NCBI GenBank assembly: GCA_027452205.1
Contig: DAIDGV010000023.1
Span: 62,001 to 126,000, forward strand
From: a candidate division FCPU426 bacterium
Lineage (GTDB): Bacteria > Oederibacteriota > Muellerivitia > Muellerivitales > Muellerivitaceae
DNA: 64,000 nt
Direction: 5' to 3'
The notes under the pieces are model-generated. The model was not told where the DNA came from, searched no databases, and saw only the letters and a program-made list of their open reading frames with translations. Shown piece by piece: positions 1-10,296 of this stretch. Every line of letters starts with the position of its first letter. Position 1 is the stretch's first letter. A program made the translations under genes and the position numbers.

Positions 1-126
1 CCGACACCAGTGGGATGCGCGGTTTGGCTTGGGTCTTCATTGGCGGTCCCTATCAATGGATTGGTGGAACGTCTTTTGAATAGAAGCCTATCATAACCTA
101 ATGCCCCGAGGCACCGGTTACGCAAA

Positions 127-1290
127 TCAACGGGATAAGGCGGCCTTTAATACCCTCTCGTATTCGTCCATAGATGCCTGAAAGCTGACCTGCATCAGCA
201 ATGGCTTGACATGGGAAAGCGACTCCGGGGTCACTGGAGAGACCTTTTCTAGCCATTCCTCATAGGCTGCCGTAACCTCCGGAAGATTGTTTGGATCGAC
301 CCGGGTGCCATTGAGCCCATTCTGGACCAAGACCGATGCCCCGGCGTATTTGGAACAGATGACCGGCAAACCGGAAATAAGGGCTTCGTTTACAACCGCG
401 CCAAAGGTTTCCCGGCGTGAGGTCAATGAAAACACTTGCCCAATTTGAAACCAAGCGTAGAGGGCTGTGCCTTCGCAGTGTCCAGCGAATATGACCTTGT
501 TCTCGATGCCCAAAGAAACGCTTAAATCCTTCAAACGTTGGCGTTCAGGTCCCTCTCCGACCAAGACCAAGGTCGTATTTTTTAAACGGGACTGTACTTG
601 AGAAAAACCCTCTAATAAGACCCCAAGCCGCTTCAATTCAGCTAAACGACCGACATAAAGAAGTACTCTTTGGCCATATAAGTTCCATTTTTGAGCGAGC
701 TTATCCGCTTCGGGTATGGCAATTTCCAATTGTTGGCGAAAATAGGCATCTTCTTGGAGAATGGGCACGCAGCCCATGGGAAGTTTCGCGCCAAACCGGG
801 TCCGATAAATTTCGGCCATCGGTTCTAACAGTAGGACCAAGCCGTCCAAGCGAGGTAATAGGATACGTCGAAGTAGTTTGCGCAAGATGACATCCTTTTT
901 GATCCATTCGGGGTTGTCGTCGGTCATGATCACGTGCTTGTACCGGGCCCCGGTGAAGAGCCTTTTGGCCCAAACGGCCACTGAAGCGGGACAGTATTCA
1001 AAGGTGACGACCACATCGGGTTTAAAACGGTCGATTTCTTTTCCGACGCCAAAGCGAAAGACGCGATTCATGATCTCGAAACCGTTTAACAAATGAGCGT
1101 GGTCAGCCGTTAGCCGTTTCAATAATTCGTTTTGGTCGTATGCGTAATAATCCAAGTTCCAATTGGTGAAGAGGACCTTGAAATCGAACCGCTCGGCCAA
1201 CGTGTTGAACATGGGCAGCCGATAGCCGATCAATGCGGGATAGATCATGAGCACGCGGGGTTTATCGCGGGGCTCTAACGTGGCGTTCAT
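127..1290 (-). CDS. Glycosyltransferase family 4-like (GT-B fold)
   Basis: 387 aa; GT4-like C-terminal motif region VLVGEGPERQRLKDLSVSLGIENKVIFAGHCEGTALYAWFQIGQVFSLTSRRETFGAVVNEALISGLPVI. Confidence 0.85.
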   Translation of the reverse strand: MNATLEPRDKPRVLMIYPALIGYRLPMFNTLAERFDFKVLFTNWNLDYYAYDQNELLKRLTADHAHLLNGFEIMNRVFRFGVGKEIDRFKPDVVVTFEYCPASVAVWAKRLFTGARYKHVIMTDDNPEWIKKDVILRKLLRRILLPRLDGLVLLLEPMAEIYRTRFGAKLPMGCVPILQEDAYFRQQLEIAIPEADKLAQKWNLYGQRVLLYVGRLAELKRLGVLLEGFSQVQSRLKNTTLVLVGEGPERQRLKDLSVSLGIENKVIFAGHCEGTALYAWFQIGQVFSLTSRRETFGAVVNEALISGLPVICSKYAGASVLVQNGLNGTRVDPNNLPEVTAAYEEWLEKVSPVTPESLSHVKPLLMQVSFQASMDEYERVLKAALSR

Positions 1291-1416
1291 TTGCTATTTC
1301 CTTAAATATTCAAGTCTGAATAGAGATCAAGAGGCTATCGATAGTTCGATTTGCCCCAAAAACAAGCTATATCTTACATTTTTTGGAGGGATTTGCGTAG
1401 CGGACAAATGACTAGG

Positions 1417-4392
1417 TTAGCGAAGGATCAGCAATTTAGAGATCGAGTTTTTTCCATTAATGACAACAGAGACATAGTAAAGACCGTCGGCTAGTTGGGC
1501 TCCCATGCGGTCCAAGAGCCGCACAGCCACGGATTGACCGGGCATGACCAATTGAGAAGGCGAATCATAGACCATGCGGAAAGCCAAGGTATATATCTTG
1601 ATCTTCACGTTCACGGGGGTCTCGAGACCAGGATAGATCGAGATAGTGGAACCAGTGCAGGGATTAGGATAAATGACGGGCGCGGGCAGGCCCAGCGGAG
1701 TCGGGGTAGCGGTGAAGGGCGCCGTGGCGGTGCCGGTAGGAGTGGTCGTTGAAGTGGTTGAAAAGGTATTGGTGAGTATGGGTGTGGCGGTACCGGTGGA
1801 GGTGTTGATTATCTTAACGGTATTTGTCGCAGTCGCGGTCGTTGTGTAAGTCTGTGTGTTGGTGGCGGTGAGGGTGACGGTTTGAGTGTTTGTGACCGTT
1901 TGGCTATTGGTGACCGTGGGTGTACTGGTCAGGGTCTGGGTCGAGCTTTGGGTCGGGCTGAGGGTAGAGGTAGAGGTGTTGAGCGGCGTGTTAGTGATCG
2001 TGAAGGTTTGAGTGACGGTGTTGGTCGCGGTCGAAGTCTTGGTCGAAGTGGTCGTGGGGGTACTGGTTCCGGTCATGGTATTGGGCGCCGTATTGGTCGT
2101 GGTGGGCGTATAGGTCACGGTGTGGGTAGCGCTGTTGGTGGCGCTATTGGTAACGGTCGCGGTATTGGCCAAAGTCGCTGTCGATGTGGCTGTTGAAGTG
2201 ACCGTTGAGGTGGAGCTTGCGGTGGGGCTATTGGTCAAGGTTTGAGTGGAAGTGTCGGTTTGGGTATTGCCGATGGTCGGGGTGGAGGTGTCGGTATAGG
2301 TACTGGCCGGGGTCAAAGTAGATGTCGAGGTAGCGGTGTTAGTGTGAGCGGCGGTAAAGGTCATGGTAGGAGTAGCTGTTTGTGTGGCGGTGCTGGTGGA
2401 TGTATTGGCAGGAGTACTCGTAGAGGTTGAGGTGGCTGTGTTAGTGGAGGTACGTGTTGCGGTGGATGTAGAGCTGTTCGTGGCGGTCGAAGTGGCGCTG
2501 GCGGTGGCCGTGGAGGTCGCGGAGGCGGTCCTTGTTTCTGTGGAAGTAGCGGTGGTGGTGGCGGTGGGGGCGGTCAGACAGCTGTTCGTGACCAGATCGA
2601 CATCATCGATCCATAAATAAGCGGCTCCATTGGTCTGCGGCTGAAAGACCAATTGAGTGGCGTTCTGCAAATTCTGCGCGAAGGTACCGCTATTGCCATT
2701 AGGGTTGGAAAACGTGGTGGAGTTCAGGTTGAGGGTAACCTGGGTCCAACCCATGGAAGTGACGTTAAAAGGAGCCTGCCACCAGGAATAGCCGGCCCCG
2801 CCATAGGTTTGGGTGGAGGCCACCTTGAACCAATAGGCGCCGGGGACCGTTGCCACGACCCAGAAAGATACTTGTCCATAATTCGAGAGATTGACCATTC
2901 CAGTGCCGGCGCCCGTGGGATTGGCCGTGGCGCTGAGCCCGGTGAAACATTCGCCGTAACTTCCGCTGGCAATACTCCAACTAAATTGCATGCTGTAACC
3001 CGAATAACCGGGGGAAGTGTAATTGAGCGCCCCGCCGCTGCCGGATCCGAAAGAAGTGGACCAAGTACCGTTGAATGTATTCGTTCCCCCCGCGGCGTTA
3101 TTGAAATCGTCGACCACCGTAACGCAACCCGCGCCGTAGGTGGGGGCGGGAGTCGGACTGAAGGTGGGGGAAGGGGTGGGGCTTAAACTGCAGTCCGCCG
3201 GTACGGTTGTGTTATATGGAGAGTTGGTCCAGAAGGACTGCAAGGTATTGTAAGCCGTTCGATAGGTTCGAGGTCCGGTGCTTCCGATGGCTAGAGCGGT
3301 GCTCAAGCCGAACCATTCCTCGTTGGCGTAATTGTCCGGAAGGACATTGAGGGTTTCCCCGCAGGAATCGTGGGTGCTATCCCCGCCACATTTCCACCAT
3401 TCGTCGCACCACTCAAAGACGCATCCACCTAAAAGTTTATTGGAAGAGTTCAAGGCGCTTAGGTTGTTGCCGATCGCATTGGGCCACACGTCGCTATAAA
3501 AGGATGATTGGTCCGCATCATCCTCAGTGCCCGTATTGTTGTTGTAGGCGTCGTTTCCGAATTCGGTGATCAATAAGGGTTTGGTCAGTGAATAAGGTGA
3601 GATGATGTTGCTGGTCCAAGTGGAGGAAGCGGCCAGATAGACATTTACGGACCAGAGGTCGATAGAAGAAACCAAGCCGGTCAAACTGCCGTTATTGATA
3701 TCGTTGTTGTTCACTAGAACGGCGGTATAGGGGTGGCTGGTATCCGCGTTGGCTTTTTCATAAGCGATGACATTCTGATAGAACTGGAACATTTGGGTAT
3801 CGCTCATGGGTGTCAGGTTGGTCGAACTGTTGTTCTCGTCGCCCAGTGCCCACATGAGAATGTTGGGGTAAGTATTCAGGTCCTTGAAAAGGTTGATGAC
3901 GGCGGCGAATTGGGTCTCGATCTGGGTTAGGTTGGCGGAGACGGTGTAGTCCACGTTATAGGGAACCCAAAAGTCAGGGATCACGTAAATGCCGTCCGCG
4001 GCGGCGGCCGCGAGAAGGCGGTCGTAGTTAGCTTTCATAGCGGCATTCACACTACCGTCCGTATCGATCAAGGCTGCGTAGTTAAAATAGACGCGAATGG
4101 TGTTCACCCCCATTAATTTCATCTGAGCTAGATCCGCTAGGGTGACGTTGTATCCGTAGGCCCATTCTTGGTCATTGTCGGCGATGGGGACAGGGTTGTA
4201 GTTAACACCCCGAACCATAAAGGGGGAACAGTTGACCAGCAATTGATGCCCCGAAACACTGACGGAGGCGGCATGGGTTAGACCGGGCATTAGCCAGAGA
4301 CTCAATAGAAACGTTCCAAGGATGGAACGCAACGTAACGACGGTCGTTCGTGAAATGGGGTGGATTTGTTGGTTATTCACGGGCCTTTTCAC
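1417..4392 (-). CDS. Secreted clan GH-A (GH5-like) glycoside hydrolase with CBM11-like beta-sandwich, Thr-rich linker and C-terminal sorting-like domain
   Basis: Signal peptide; FMVRGVNYNP, GVNTIRVYFNY, ILMWALGDEN, LLITEFGNDA motifs; DDFNNAAGG...AYLWIDDVDLV beta-sandwich; long Thr/Ser linker; C-term YPNPCTGS...GLYYVSVVINGKNSISKLLILR. Confidence 0.75.
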   Translation of the reverse strand: MKRPVNNQQIHPISRTTVVTLRSILGTFLLSLWLMPGLTHAASVSVSGHQLLVNCSPFMVRGVNYNPVPIADNDQEWAYGYNVTLADLAQMKLMGVNTIRVYFNYAALIDTDGSVNAAMKANYDRLLAAAAADGIYVIPDFWVPYNVDYTVSANLTQIETQFAAVINLFKDLNTYPNILMWALGDENNSSTNLTPMSDTQMFQFYQNVIAYEKANADTSHPYTAVLVNNNDINNGSLTGLVSSIDLWSVNVYLAASSTWTSNIISPYSLTKPLLITEFGNDAYNNNTGTEDDADQSSFYSDVWPNAIGNNLSALNSSNKLLGGCVFEWCDEWWKCGGDSTHDSCGETLNVLPDNYANEEWFGLSTALAIGSTGPRTYRTAYNTLQSFWTNSPYNTTVPADCSLSPTPSPTFSPTPAPTYGAGCVTVVDDFNNAAGGTNTFNGTWSTSFGSGSGGALNYTSPGYSGYSMQFSWSIASGSYGECFTGLSATANPTGAGTGMVNLSNYGQVSFWVVATVPGAYWFKVASTQTYGGAGYSWWQAPFNVTSMGWTQVTLNLNSTTFSNPNGNSGTFAQNLQNATQLVFQPQTNGAAYLWIDDVDLVTNSCLTAPTATTTATSTETRTASATSTATASATSTATNSSTSTATRTSTNTATSTSTSTPANTSTSTATQTATPTMTFTAAHTNTATSTSTLTPASTYTDTSTPTIGNTQTDTSTQTLTNSPTASSTSTVTSTATSTATLANTATVTNSATNSATHTVTYTPTTTNTAPNTMTGTSTPTTTSTKTSTATNTVTQTFTITNTPLNTSTSTLSPTQSSTQTLTSTPTVTNSQTVTNTQTVTLTATNTQTYTTTATATNTVKIINTSTGTATPILTNTFSTTSTTTPTGTATAPFTATPTPLGLPAPVIYPNPCTGSTISIYPGLETPVNVKIKIYTLAFRMVYDSPSQLVMPGQSVAVRLLDRMGAQLADGLYYVSVVINGKNSISKLLILR
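1700..2580 (-). repeat. Low-complexity Thr/Ser/Ala/Asn linker-coding repeat
   Basis: ACN/TCN-codon repeat (reverse strand) encoding TSTATxTxTxT; produces spurious Val/Gly/Arg-rich ORFs on the other strand. Confidence 0.85.
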
Positions 4393-4449
4393 TTAATTCA
4401 CTCAATTAGGGCGGAATTTGAAGGGTGAGGAGCCATTGGGATGATTAAA

Positions 4450-4465
4450 TTGAGAACGTTCTCAA
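4450..4465. promoter_or_regulatory. 16-bp perfect palindrome TTGAGAACGTTCTCAA, LacI/GalR-type operator candidate
   Basis: Perfect dyad with central CG in the divergent intergenic region between the GH5-like and Kelch genes, about 58 bp upstream of the GH5-like start. Confidence 0.5.
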
Positions 4466-4718
4466 AATTGTATCAGGTTCTTTTTAGATTGCCACTTATT
4501 GTTCAAACGAAAGGGATTGTCGGTAAAAAAACGAAAAGGAATTGCTTTATCGACGCGGGTTAAACGTCCTCATTGAAAGGCGTAAAAAAATTGTAAACCC
4601 ATGATGAAAGGAGAGTTTGAGGCCCCGCAGATGTGATTAATTCCTTCGACTGTTTCTTTCTCTTTGTATGATATTTAAAGTCAGTAGGTTGTTCATTTTG
4701 AACAGCGAAGGACGGGCG

Positions 4719-6140
4719 ATGAAAAAATATACTTTGCTCCCTTATATCACCTTCTTCGGCCTGGGTTTGTCCACGGTGGTTTGGGGACAAACGCTGACAC
4801 CGACGACCGCACCAACGACGCTCCCCGTACCCTCAGCCTCATACACGCTCAATTGGGATAATTCAGGTCAAGGTTACAAGATGGGCGGAAGGCATTTTCA
4901 ATCATCCGAGGTAATGAATCAGCGTTTGTGGATCATTGCGGGCGAGAGCAATAATCTGCCCACGGCGGATGTTTGGTCATCAGGGGATGGCTTGAGCTGG
5001 TCGGCCGCCACGACCCAAGCTGCTTTTGGTGGCCGGTGGGGACAAGCGACCGTGGTTTTCGACGGGGGACAAGGCCAGGCCCTTTGGGTCATCGGTGGTT
5101 CGGACAATAAAACCTTTTTCAATGATGTCTGGCAATCCAAGGATGGCGCCATTTGGACCTCAGTCACTACCGCGGCGGCTTTTTCGCAAAGAGTGCGCGA
5201 GAGTGCGGTTGTGTTCAATCACAAAATGTGGGTCGTCGGCGGAAGGAATGCTACCGCGGTCCTGAACGATGTTTGGTGTTCGACGGACGGTAAAACTTGG
5301 ACTCAAGTGACGCCCGCGGCGGCTTTTCCGGCCAGATATTCGGCCTCACTGGTCGTCTATAAAAACGCTCTTTATTTAATGGCGGGGCAAGGAAATGCGG
5401 GAGCATTGAACGATGTTTGGACCTCGACCGATGGGGCTGCTTGGACCAATGTGACGGTTGATCCCGGCTTCCCGGCCCGTGCCAGCCAATCGGCGGTCGT
5501 CTACAACGGCCTTTTGTGGGTCCTGGGAGGACACGATGTCTCGTCCCAGACGGTCTTCGCAGATGCCTGGTGGAGTAATAATGGCAGCCAATGGTATCAA
5601 GCGGCCACTTCTAAGACTTACACCCCTCGATGGGGTCAAACGAGCGAAGTGTTCGAACAATCGCTTTGGATGATCACAGGAGCTAGCGGTACTCAAATGA
5701 AGCCGGTGGACTATTCCGATATTTGGAGCGGGACGCTTTCGACCGGCTCGGGTTTTGTGAGTGCGTTGGTCGGCAGCACGGGTTCGAAACCGACAGCCAC
5801 CGCAACCCAAACCTTAACGGGTACTCCGGCACCGATCGCACCGACACAGACACCTACCGCGACTATTGGAACAGTTCCGGTCGCTTATCCTAATCCTTGC
5901 ATGAGCGACCACGTGAGTTTGAACCTGCCGCTTCACCAGGTGGGCGACGTGAAAGTGGAGATCTTCACGGTCGGGTCCCGCCATGTGAGGACCTGTGTCT
6001 ATCATCAGCAGGCTGTTGGACAGGACGTGACACTGACCCTGGCCGATGATGCGGGTATCGCTTTGGCGAACGGTCTTTATTTTGTCCGGGTGACGACCCC
6101 GGAAGGGAGTCATATCGTCAAACTGTTGGTGATCCGGTAA
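4719..6140 (+). CDS. Secreted Kelch-repeat beta-propeller protein with C-terminal sorting-like domain
   Basis: Signal peptide MKKYTLLPYITFFGLGLSTVVWG (ORF track start 4668); repeated WxxxxxAAFxxRxxxxxVVxxxxLWVxGG units; C-term VAYPNPCMSD...GLYFVRVTTPEGSHIVKLLVIR. Confidence 0.8.
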   Translation: MKKYTLLPYITFFGLGLSTVVWGQTLTPTTAPTTLPVPSASYTLNWDNSGQGYKMGGRHFQSSEVMNQRLWIIAGESNNLPTADVWSSGDGLSWSAATTQAAFGGRWGQATVVFDGGQGQALWVIGGSDNKTFFNDVWQSKDGAIWTSVTTAAAFSQRVRESAVVFNHKMWVVGGRNATAVLNDVWCSTDGKTWTQVTPAAAFPARYSASLVVYKNALYLMAGQGNAGALNDVWTSTDGAAWTNVTVDPGFPARASQSAVVYNGLLWVLGGHDVSSQTVFADAWWSNNGSQWYQAATSKTYTPRWGQTSEVFEQSLWMITGASGTQMKPVDYSDIWSGTLSTGSGFVSALVGSTGSKPTATATQTLTGTPAPIAPTQTPTATIGTVPVAYPNPCMSDHVSLNLPLHQVGDVKVEIFTVGSRHVRTCVYHQQAVGQDVTLTLADDAGIALANGLYFVRVTTPEGSHIVKLLVIR

Positions 6141-6163
6141 ATTTGATCTTGAGCTTGCTGAGT

Positions 6164-6197
6164 AAAAAGTCTAGGCCTCAAGGTTCTCGACTTTTTT
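6164..6197 (+). terminator. Candidate Rho-independent terminator
   Basis: AAAAAGTC ... GACTTTTTT 25 bp after the Kelch gene stop. Confidence 0.5.
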
Positions 6198-6507
6198 CGG
6201 ATACGGGTGACTTACTCTGGCGATGTTTTCTTCGGGCTGGTTGCCAAAGTGCTTCATTTGAGAAGGCTGGCGTGAAAGGTTGATGGTAGAAATCGGGCGC
6301 AAAAAATGATCTGCCTTGTTGAATGAAAGATTTTTACCTTGAAAATTGGTAAAAAGTTGTGATTTTTCAGTAAAAATGACCCTTTAATACAATCGTTTGT
6401 ATTTTTGTGTTGAGTTTACAAAATGACCGTAAATCGTTATCCTTGTTTTAAGGCCAATGCTCTAACATCGCCCTATGAAACCGCTTTTATGCTGAATTGA
6501 GAGACGC

Positions 6508-9500
6508 TTGTCGAATCGTCTGAAAACGATTACAGCTCTAAAACGAAGGATCTGCGCCACCCTGGTGCTATGGTTCTTTGTGGCCGCTCAACCCCTTTGG
6601 GCGGGGTTGAATGTGACTGTGACGGGTTGTCCCTGCACCAGTGGAAACTGGCCGGGTCTTGTTTTTAACGTTTGCAATACAACCTCGGCAGTTTACCAAG
6701 TAACAGGAGTTCAATTTCAAACTCCATCCTTTAAGATCCCGGCAGGTAATTTTTACAACAGCGCTCCGGTGACCGAATGGGGCACAGGCCCTTATAACTA
6801 TCAGGTGTGGCTGGCTAATACGGTCCAAGTTTTTCCACCGACCCATTGCGACACATCGGACCTTAACGGGAGTTTCAGTGTAACTTCCGGCGATGGTACG
6901 CCCTACAACGTGCAAGTGATGTACAAGACTGGATCTTGCGTCCAACCCCCGACGCCGGCCACGCCGACTCCCATTCCTAATTCCAGTTGCGCCGCGATGG
7001 ATACGGCCTTGACCACACTGACTTCGCAGCCCAGCTATTACAGCACGACCTGCGTACCTTGGGCCTATAACGGCGGGATCGACGGCGGGGGATTCATCAA
7101 CACCTTCGAAAATCAAGGGACCATGACCCCCTATACCCAGATCCAAATCGGATATTCCAACACGCCTATCGCGATCAACGGCACTTGCACTTTCGATCCC
7201 ACCAGCATGGGTGGGCCTCAATACATGATGGCGGTAGCGGCGGGCCAGGAATATTTCAATATGGACATGATCAATTTGTTGGCTATCGGCGCCCGTGAGA
7301 ACGCGGCGGCTTTGCAGGGTGGCGATTATTTTGTGGGTAATGCAGGCAATGAATGTCCGGCTTTGGGTGTAGGTGGTGTATTCAATGTCGAGGATTCCAC
7401 TTTCATGCGGGATATCCAAGGTTTCCCGGAACTGTATCCTCAGTATGGGACCTGCGTGGCCTCTTATACCAGCGTGGCCGGGGCTCTCGCGGGTTGTCCG
7501 GGTGTAGGGCCGAGCGGCGACACTTACCTCTACTTCTTCACCCATACGGCCGGCTTCAGCCCGGGCGGCGGGAACTGTTTATCAGGCGACTCGGCCCAAA
7601 TGATCAATTCAGTGGTCTTGGCGGGTTGCGATCTGTGGTTCACCTATGACCTGTTGGGTCAAGCCAACGGGTTGTGCTTCAAAGAACAAATGGAGAACGG
7701 CGCCGATCAATATGCCGCTATTAAAATGATCGACGGGGCTTATAACAGCGGTGTTCACGCTGGTATTGAAGCGCCTATCTTGCCGCCGACAGTGAGCAGT
7801 TTGGCTAACCCCAATTTGGGTTCACCCAATGGCGCTTACACGAACACACTGATCAATTTCATCACTCAAGTCCGGACGGACTCCTCTTGTAACGGTTCTA
7901 CTATCTATGACGGACAGATATCCTGGGCGGAAGTGGAAAAGTTCTTTTTTGGTAACGGCGGGACCGCTGCGGCCCAGGGTGATGGCGGTCTCTTACTTCA
8001 TTTCAATCTGACCAACGCCCAAAGAACGGCTTTGGAGAATGACCTACTATGCGCTTTCACCAAATTGTCAGCTCATTGGGGCGGGTCTTATGTCAGCTAC
8101 CGCTATGACTGGTTGACCATGATGCGGGTCGCCAAGAACTATCTCAACACCACACTGCCGATCCCCACCTCGACCGAGTTCAATCAGGACCTGGCCAATT
8201 TTGGTGGCTACACTGTGGCCAATCCGACCTGTCCGGGGGTGGTCAATGAAACAACATATCCAAGCATGACCATTACCTCGCCGGCGACGGGCCTAGCTTT
8301 GAACAACCCTGTTACGGTTTGCCCGCCCTTTAATCTGTCGATGAGCGCTACGGATAGCAGCTCGGTCTCCATCGCCCAATGGACGTTGGACCCCACTTGG
8401 ACCACATGGACCCCTTTTGCGGGCACGGGACCTGCCTATACCGCCTCGCTTACATCCACTACACCAGGAATGCCCGCTTCTGGGCCAGTCACGGCTTGGG
8501 TGATGGTGGGAAACCCTTGCTATAACGATATCGTTCAAGAGGTCTATCTTTATGTGCAGTGTTCTGTGAACACGGCCACTTCCACCATGACCAGTACTCC
8601 GACCCAAACGGCCACAAAGACCAGTACTCAAACGCCGACGAATTCGCCGACAAATTCGGCTACCCAAACGCCCAGCAATACGCCGACGAACTCGGCCACT
8701 CAAACGCTAACCGAGAGCTCTACCTCGACACCGACGGTGACGAATACCCAAACCTCCACCGCTACAGTGGCCAGCACTTCGACTTTTACGAGCACCTTAA
8801 GCCCCACTTTAAGCGCGACCATGACGAATACGGCAACGGTCTTGAACACCGCTACGGCCACAGCGACCCAAACGGCCTCGTCCAGCTTTACGCCGACAGC
8901 TGTTAACAGCTATACCTCCACGGCCACCTTGAGCAGTACGGCCACTCTAGCGGATTCGGCCACCAGCACTCAGACAGAAACTTCCACATTGACCTTGGCC
9001 GATACAGCTACCAACACCCAGACCGAAACCTCGACGGCTACCTTGGTCGATACCGCGACGCCTACCGCCACCCTGACCTCAACATTCACCTTGGCGGATA
9101 CAGCTACTTACACCCAGACCGAAACTTCCACGGTGACCTTGGCCGATACGGCCACCAGCTCCCAGACCGAAACGGCTACCAGCACCTCCACTTCCACCGG
9201 GGTTGCCACCAACACGCACACCATGACCCAGACGGCGACCGTCACCCCCACGGTCACTTTTACCCAAACCTGCACCTCCACGAACACTTGGGAACCGACC
9301 TGGACCTTTACGGTGACCCCGACCCCAGTGAACTTCTTCATCGGCGAGAACCTATACCGCTCCTCGGGACCTGACCTGCCGATCCATCTCTCGGTCAAGG
9401 AATACCCGGGTAAGGTAGGGTTATATATCTTCAATTCGGCGGGAGAACATGTCCGGACCCTCATTGAAACGAATATTACGGGTCCCTACGAGAATACTTT

Positions 9501-9612
9501 TGGGTGGGATGGAAAGAACAAATATGGCGCCAAATGCGCCTCTGGTATCTACGTCATTTATGCGTTAGAACCGGCCAGGACCCTTAAAGGCCGGGTGGTC
9601 CTGATCCGTTAA
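6508..9612 (+). CDS. Large secreted protein of unknown function with Thr-rich linker and FlgD-like C-terminal domain
   Basis: Probable TTG start, signal peptide LVLWFFVAAQPLWA; Cys-rich N-terminal region; linker about 8568-9330; C-term ...FNSAGEHVRTLIETNITGPYENTFGWDGKNKYGAKCASGIYVIYALEPARTLKGRVVLIR. Confidence 0.75.
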   Translation: MSNRLKTITALKRRICATLVLWFFVAAQPLWAGLNVTVTGCPCTSGNWPGLVFNVCNTTSAVYQVTGVQFQTPSFKIPAGNFYNSAPVTEWGTGPYNYQVWLANTVQVFPPTHCDTSDLNGSFSVTSGDGTPYNVQVMYKTGSCVQPPTPATPTPIPNSSCAAMDTALTTLTSQPSYYSTTCVPWAYNGGIDGGGFINTFENQGTMTPYTQIQIGYSNTPIAINGTCTFDPTSMGGPQYMMAVAAGQEYFNMDMINLLAIGARENAAALQGGDYFVGNAGNECPALGVGGVFNVEDSTFMRDIQGFPELYPQYGTCVASYTSVAGALAGCPGVGPSGDTYLYFFTHTAGFSPGGGNCLSGDSAQMINSVVLAGCDLWFTYDLLGQANGLCFKEQMENGADQYAAIKMIDGAYNSGVHAGIEAPILPPTVSSLANPNLGSPNGAYTNTLINFITQVRTDSSCNGSTIYDGQISWAEVEKFFFGNGGTAAAQGDGGLLLHFNLTNAQRTALENDLLCAFTKLSAHWGGSYVSYRYDWLTMMRVAKNYLNTTLPIPTSTEFNQDLANFGGYTVANPTCPGVVNETTYPSMTITSPATGLALNNPVTVCPPFNLSMSATDSSSVSIAQWTLDPTWTTWTPFAGTGPAYTASLTSTTPGMPASGPVTAWVMVGNPCYNDIVQEVYLYVQCSVNTATSTMTSTPTQTATKTSTQTPTNSPTNSATQTPSNTPTNSATQTLTESSTSTPTVTNTQTSTATVASTSTFTSTLSPTLSATMTNTATVLNTATATATQTASSSFTPTAVNSYTSTATLSSTATLADSATSTQTETSTLTLADTATNTQTETSTATLVDTATPTATLTSTFTLADTATYTQTETSTVTLADTATSSQTETATSTSTSTGVATNTHTMTQTATVTPTVTFTQTCTSTNTWEPTWTFTVTPTPVNFFIGENLYRSSGPDLPIHLSVKEYPGKVGLYIFNSAGEHVRTLIETNITGPYENTFGWDGKNKYGAKCASGIYVIYALEPARTLKGRVVLIR

Positions 9613-9682
9613 AATTCTCGAAACAAGTGCTGAAAAAATGTGCTTTTCAACACCCCGCAAATAGCGGGTCAGGATCGTTATG

Positions 9683-10099
9683 CTATTTTCCGATCGAAAC
9701 CGTTGTTGCGGGTTGAGGTAGGGCATTTGCAACCGTTGGTGTTACGTTGGCCGGTGTGGTGACAGGCGTGGTATTGGGAATGAGGGCGGTGATGGTGGAC
9801 TGCATCGTCTCCAAGCTCACCGGCGTGGCTGTTCCATCGGCGGGTGAAGCTCCCTTCGGCATGGCCATGAGACCCATATCGTCGCCAATGGGTTCATCGG
9901 TGGGTGGTTGGATATCTTCTTCAATGGGGTTGACCCGCAGTACGGCTGTTGGTGTCCCTTGGATCACGGTCGTGATGACCGGCGTGGGCACATTATTCAG
10001 GATTGGGATCGTTGGCTGGGCCAGGATATTTAAAGGTAAAAATGCCATCGCCAGGATAACCAGCAGAGAAAAAACATTTTTCATGGTCGTACCATCCAT
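9683..10099 (-). CDS. Small secreted Pro/Thr-rich hypothetical protein
   Basis: Signal peptide MKNVFSLLVILAMAFLPLNILAQ; 138 aa; no recognised domain. Confidence 0.55.
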   Translation of the reverse strand: MDGTTMKNVFSLLVILAMAFLPLNILAQPTIPILNNVPTPVITTVIQGTPTAVLRVNPIEEDIQPPTDEPIGDDMGLMAMPKGASPADGTATPVSLETMQSTITALIPNTTPVTTPANVTPTVANALPQPATTVSIGK

Positions 10100-10296
10100 T
10101 TAAAGATGCCGTATTTTACGGCTATCCGAGTCCTGGATATAGTGGAAATAGAGTTTCGAATAAAGGCTTTAGCCCAAGATCGGGAAAATCGTTAGTGACA
10201 ATGCCTTGTCGCGGTTTTGCGCTAACCGAATCCAGGACATCGTTTTAAAATATAAGGCGCATTGATGATCGCCGGACGCTCCAGGAAAGGCTGACG

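Noticed and set aside
1882-3186. Several Gly/Arg/Val-rich plus-strand ORFs
   Set aside because: Antisense to the GH5-like protein and its linker.
6521-6534. cre-like TGAAAACGATTACA, and TGAAAACGGTTTCA at 12854
   Set aside because: Both lie inside signal-peptide coding sequence (Lys-Thr codons), so the match is probably coding-driven.
8568-9330. CRISPR-like repetition
   Set aside because: Repetition is in-frame Thr/Ser codons without constant repeats or unique spacers.
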